Positions 36,021 to 39,538 of a DNA stretch of 39,538 bases are shown one piece after another (the first letter of the stretch is position 1; each line of letters opens with the position of its first letter). A program made the position numbers and the translations under genes. The DNA comes from CAZEJK01 sp964512045 (lineage in GTDB: Bacteria; Acidobacteriota; Thermoanaerobaculia; Thermoanaerobaculales; Sulfomarinibacteraceae), in NCBI GenBank assembly GCA_964512045.1, contig CAZEJK010000022.1, positions 1-39,538 of the forward strand, read 5' to 3'. The notes beneath the pieces are model-generated. The model did not search any database and was not told the origin of the DNA. It was given only the letters and a program-made list of their open reading frames with translations.

Positions 36021-38054
36021 GTGGTTCAGCGCAGACTGTGGCGGAGGCTGGTGGCTGTGGTGGGCCCGGTGGTGCTGGTGGCGTGGGCATGTAGCACACC
36101 GCCGGCACGCAGAGCCGGCGATCTTCGTGAGATCCGCTCGGCGGGGGTCCTTCGGGTCATTGTACGACCCGGGTTCGAGCAGGCACAGTCGATCGCCAAC
36201 AACGGTGACCAGCGCCGTCTCCTGGAACACCTGGCCGCTCGCCTGGATGTCGATCTGCAGATCATCGAGGCGCCTCGTCACGATCGGATCCTCTCGTGGC
36301 TTCGACAGGGCCGTGGCGATCTGGCTCTCAACCGCTACTCCACCGAGGCGGTGATTGCTGCGGGTCTCCGGCCATCGGCAGCGTTGTCGTGGGTCGAGGA
36401 CGTGGTTGTCACCGGCGCCCACCCCCGCCAGCAGCAACGGACGCTCCATGCACACCGCTCCACGTTCCGCTGGAAGATGGGACGCGAGCTGGTCGAAGCT
36501 TCGGGAGAGCCGTTGGTTCAGCTGCCGTTGCCCGAAGAGCTTCCGCTCGAGGTGGCTGCACGAAGAGTGTCGACGGGTCGCTACGACATGCTGCTCGTGG
36601 ACTCCGAGCTGGTGGATGGTCTGGTGGATCGTGGGGTGGCCTTGGAGGTGGTGGATCGGTTGGGTGAGCCACGGCCCCTGGTGTGGGCGATGCGGTCGGG
36701 GAGCATCGAGCTGGGTGCGGCGGTTGACCGTTTTCTGTTCGCCGAGAAGGTGCTGCTGCGATCAGTGGGCGAGGCGGAGTGCCGAGATGTTCCCGCCATC
36801 CAGCGTGCGGGACGGCTGCGGGTGGTGACCCGCAACTCGTTGACAACTGTGACGGTGGCGCAGGGCGGTCTGCACGGCTATGAGTACTCGCTGGCGCACG
36901 GTCTGGCGCGTCGTCTCGGCGTCAAGGTCGAGCTCGCGCTGCCGCCTCCGGGGGAAGACCCGCTGGAGTGGCTGGAGAACGGACACGGCGACGTCATGGC
37001 GCTGCATGAGCCGCTGTCGCCGCTCGTGGCACGAACATTCCCCGTCTCTGAGCCGTACCGCAGGGTGGACCTGGTGGCAGTAACTCGAACGAACGATCCG
37101 CCGTTGGAGTCCGTTGTAGACCTCGCAGCACGTCGGTTCGTGGCGGCGACTGGAGTACGGCAGATTGTTGATCTGATGCCGCTGGAGCCCCCACCGATCC
37201 CCGTGCTGCTGCCACCGCGAGCTGGGGGTTCGAGCGCCATCGTCGAGCTGTCGCGGGGGGGCGCCGACGTGGCCGTTCTCGATCGGGATCTCGCTCGCCT
37301 CGAGCTGGACGATCGCCAAGGGCTGCGCCTGGGTCCTGTCGTCGTCCCACGAGCCGGGCTCGTGTGGGTCTGCAACCCGGCGTCCGGGGAGCTCGTGGAC
37401 GAGGTCAACCGGTACTTCCGCGAGGCCCGCGCCAGTCGATACCTCGATCGGGTGTTCGCGGCCGAGCTGGCCTCGAGCGATCGATGGATCGCCCCGCATA
37501 TCCCGAGGGTGCCGGAGGGGAAGCTGACGCCTTGGGATGGCCTCCTCCGGCGGGCCGGTCTCCGGCATGAGATCGACTGGCGGTTGCTCGCAGCGTTGAT
37601 GTACGAGGAGTCGCGCTTCAACCCTGTGGCGACAGGACCCGGCGGCTCGGCGGGTCTGTTTCAGTTCATGCCGTTCACCTGGCGGGCGCTCGGTATTGAG
37701 AACCCGTACCGGCCGGAGGATGCGATCGACGGCGGCGCCAGGTATCTACGCTTCCTGTTCGACAAGTTTCCAGATGTGGCGCCTTCCGATCAGGTGGCGA
37801 TGGCCGTCGCCTCGTACAACGTGGGGCCTCGGCACGTGATCGACGCGCAGCGCCTGGCCGAGCAGATGGAGCTTGACCCGCTACGCTGGCGGTACAACGT
37901 CGAGACAGCGATGCTCCTGCTCGACGACCCGGAGGTCGCCAGACAGTACCCTGCAGGGGTGTGTCGCTGCCGCCGAGCCGTCAACTACGCTCGCCGGATT
38001 CTCCGGCGGTACCATGCCTACGCGGAGCAGTTTCCGGTCTCGCTGAGTCAGTAA
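36021..38054 (+). CDS. MltF-like lytic transglycosylase with two solute-binding domains
   Basis: This is a periplasmic or lipid-anchored murein-cleaving enzyme. With the GTG start at 36021 it has 677 residues. The N-terminal hydrophobic signal ends in VAWAC, a weak lipobox. A first SBP_bac_3-like domain starts at LREIRSAGVLRVIVRPG (about 35). A second starts at VPAIQRAGRLRVVTRNS (about 257). The SLT goose-lysozyme-like domain spans about 515-660, with catalytic glutamate near residue 530 in MYEESRFNP, SAGLFQFMPFTW and AVASYNVGPRHV. E. coli MltF has a single SBP domain, so the doubling is notable. TAGAGT seven bases before the GTG hints at a leaderless start; an upstream ATG at 35973 would bury the signal peptide. 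Confidence 0.88.
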   Translation: MVQRRLWRRLVAVVGPVVLVAWACSTPPARRAGDLREIRSAGVLRVIVRPGFEQAQSIANNGDQRRLLEHLAARLDVDLQIIEAPRHDRILSWLRQGRGDLALNRYSTEAVIAAGLRPSAALSWVEDVVVTGAHPRQQQRTLHAHRSTFRWKMGRELVEASGEPLVQLPLPEELPLEVAARRVSTGRYDMLLVDSELVDGLVDRGVALEVVDRLGEPRPLVWAMRSGSIELGAAVDRFLFAEKVLLRSVGEAECRDVPAIQRAGRLRVVTRNSLTTVTVAQGGLHGYEYSLAHGLARRLGVKVELALPPPGEDPLEWLENGHGDVMALHEPLSPLVARTFPVSEPYRRVDLVAVTRTNDPPLESVVDLAARRFVAATGVRQIVDLMPLEPPPIPVLLPPRAGGSSAIVELSRGGADVAVLDRDLARLELDDRQGLRLGPVVVPRAGLVWVCNPASGELVDEVNRYFREARASRYLDRVFAAELASSDRWIAPHIPRVPEGKLTPWDGLLRRAGLRHEIDWRLLAALMYEESRFNPVATGPGGSAGLFQFMPFTWRALGIENPYRPEDAIDGGARYLRFLFDKFPDVAPSDQVAMAVASYNVGPRHVIDAQRLAEQMELDPLRWRYNVETAMLLLDDPEVARQYPAGVCRCRRAVNYARRILRRYHAYAEQFPVSLSQ

Positions 38055-38083
38055 GGCCCTGAGCGGGCCCGAAGGCGCTGCGC

Positions 38084-39538
38084 TCAGAGACGTGCGACGA
38101 GCTCCGTGTACGCCTCGTCCAGGAGCTCCTGACAGCGGACGATGTGCTCTGAGGTGGTGCGCAGATTGCCGATCGCGATCCGCAACGAGATGCCGGGGTC
38201 GAGCCTGGTGTGCGACAGGTAGACCTGCCCGCTGGCGTTGACGCGCTCCATGAGGCTCAGGTTGAGCTGATCCAGGCGCTGCCCATCCTCCAGTCCGGGT
38301 GGTCGTGCCCGGAAGCAGACCACCGAGAAGGGCGTGTCCGCAAGGCGCTCGAACTGCTCGGAGCGGTCGATCCAGTCGGCGAAGTGTTGCGCCATCTCGA
38401 TCTGCTGGTCGATTCTCTTGCGGATTCCATCGACGCCGAACGATCGGATCACCCACCACAGCTTGAGGGCACGGAACCGCCGGCCCAGCTGAACTCCGTA
38501 GTCCATCAGGTCCACCACCTGCCCTTGCACCGGTGTGGTCAGGTACTCCGGTACGAGCGAGAACGCGCGCCGGAGGACCTCGGGGTGGCGTGTGTACAGC
38601 GCGGAGCAGTCGATCTGCGTGAACAGCCACTTGTGCGGGTTGAGCACCAGCGAGTCGGCGCGGTCACATCCGTCGAAGCACCATCGGTGCGCCAGACTGA
38701 CGGCCGCGGACCCAGCGTACGCCGCATCCACGTGTAGCCAGATGTCGTGCTCCGAGCAGATGGAGGCGATCTCGGGCACCGGGTCCACGGAGGTGGTCGA
38801 GGTGGTCCCAACGGTGGCAACTACGGCCATAGGCCGGAGACCGTTGGCCAGGTCCTGCACCACCGCCTCTCGCAGTGCAGCAGGATCCATGCGGTATGCG
38901 CTGTCGTGTGGAACTGCGCGAGCTGCGTTGAGACCGAGCCCGAGGGTGATGCATGCCTTGGCGATCGACGAGTGGGCCTGGTCGGAGTGGTACACCGTCA
39001 GGGCGCCTGGCCCTCGCTGACCGGCGGCGCCGAGCTGCCGCGAGTCGGGGTCCTTGAGGTCTCTCGCTGCTGCGAGTGCCACCAGCGAGCTGACCGAGGC
39101 GGTGTCCGTGAGGAGACCGAACCGTGGCGCCGGGAGACCCACCATCTGCCGGAGCCAGTCCATCACCACCATCTCGAGCTCGGTGAGTGCCGGGCAGGTT
39201 CGCCACAGCATCCCGTTGACGTTCAGCGCCGCGGAGAGCATCTCGCCGAGCACGCCGGGGGCCGAGCCGGTGATCCCGAAGTAGGCCAGAAAGCCCGGGT
39301 GATTCCAGTGGGTCACAGCAGGGAGAACCTGGCGCGTGAAGTCGTCGCGGATTCGCTCCAGCGGCTCGCCATCGTGCGGCGGCTCGACCGGCAACGATCG
39401 TTGCAGGTCGCCAGGCAGCGTCTGCGCCAGCACTGGCAGCTTGCCGACGCCGCCGCCGAGGTAGTCGGCGATCCAGTCGACGAGCCTGTGGGCCTCCGCT
39501 CGAAACGTCTCGGTGTCGAGATCTCCGAGGTCTTCTGG
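38084..39538 (-). CDS. PLP-dependent amino-acid decarboxylase (partial, 5' end beyond window)
   Basis: This is a group II pyridoxal-phosphate decarboxylase of the aromatic-L-amino-acid type. The frame is open to the right edge, giving 484 visible residues. The visible N-terminus FRAEAHRLVDWIADYL is the family's usual start, so only a few residues are missing. Later come WNHPGFLAYFGITGSAPGVLGEML, LLTDTASVSSLVALAAAR, VATVGTTSTTSVDP, HVDAAYAGSA and the Schiff-base lysine in LVLNPHKWLF. The usual GG(S/T)E(A/S)N-type cofactor loop reads LTDTASVSS here, which is atypical. The substrate (tyrosine, phenylalanine, tryptophan or DOPA) cannot be decided. It converges with the transglycosylase gene, 29 bases apart. 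Confidence 0.9.
   Translation of the reverse strand, partial: PEDLGDLDTETFRAEAHRLVDWIADYLGGGVGKLPVLAQTLPGDLQRSLPVEPPHDGEPLERIRDDFTRQVLPAVTHWNHPGFLAYFGITGSAPGVLGEMLSAALNVNGMLWRTCPALTELEMVVMDWLRQMVGLPAPRFGLLTDTASVSSLVALAAARDLKDPDSRQLGAAGQRGPGALTVYHSDQAHSSIAKACITLGLGLNAARAVPHDSAYRMDPAALREAVVQDLANGLRPMAVVATVGTTSTTSVDPVPEIASICSEHDIWLHVDAAYAGSAAVSLAHRWCFDGCDRADSLVLNPHKWLFTQIDCSALYTRHPEVLRRAFSLVPEYLTTPVQGQVVDLMDYGVQLGRRFRALKLWWVIRSFGVDGIRKRIDQQIEMAQHFADWIDRSEQFERLADTPFSVVCFRARPPGLEDGQRLDQLNLSLMERVNASGQVYLSHTRLDPGISLRIAIGNLRTTSEHIVRCQELLDEAYTELVARL

Overview
The window is GC-rich bacterial chromosome, densely coded on both strands. It has no rRNA, tRNA, CRISPR array, transposase or phage gene that I can see. 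The cell has an outer membrane: there is an outer-membrane beta-barrel, a Wza-like export protein and periplasmic proteins. The mix (DUF4388 protein, receiver-kinase fusion, FadN-type beta-oxidation, IcmF, CIRCE-controlled groESL, several ATGs directly behind a -10 box with no Shine-Dalgarno) fits Acidobacteriota or a neighbouring deltaproteobacteria-like phylum. That placement is inference and weak.

Layout. 1-102: an intergenic palindromic repeat. 103-2669 (minus): aroC, then a response regulator fused to a Ser/Thr kinase. 2670-3080: non-coding, with a second repeat copy and a strong hairpin. 3081-6686 (minus): a two-gene fadN-fadA beta-oxidation operon behind a textbook FadR-type operator at 6847-6864. 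6948-9356 (minus): priA. 9357-10135: non-coding, GC-rich, carrying a degenerate duplication and the groEL terminator. 10136-12121 (minus): groES-groEL with CIRCE and a near-consensus promoter. 12328-14075 (minus): ugd and an Hsp15-like S4 protein.

14257-22129 (plus) is an exopolysaccharide module: DegT-type sugar aminotransferase, secreted chalcone-isomerase-fold protein, GT2 glycosyltransferase, outer-membrane barrel, Wza-like export protein, Wzc-like tyrosine autokinase and a small secreted protein. UDP-glucose dehydrogenase on one side and a GalE-like epimerase (23452-24384) on the other can supply sugar nucleotides. 22130-22613 is non-coding and holds the third repeat copy and a compact, highly structured stretch ending in a perfect intrinsic terminator, a candidate small RNA.

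22614-26423: enoyl-CoA hydratase, the epimerase, a DUF4388 protein with a long leader, and an arsR-fmdB pair divergent from a DedA-family membrane protein. 32277 down to 27151 is a tight five-gene minus-strand run: 3-hydroxyacyl-CoA dehydrogenase, acetate kinase, an unrecognised membrane-anchored protein and two Opp/Dpp-type ATPases with no permease or binding protein nearby. Upstream of it lies icmF (fused acyl-CoA mutase with its G-protein chaperone), so 27151-35758 looks like short-chain acyl-CoA and acetate metabolism joined to an orphan transport or efflux function. The window ends with a lytic transglycosylase carrying two solute-binding-like domains and a PLP amino-acid decarboxylase cut by the right edge.
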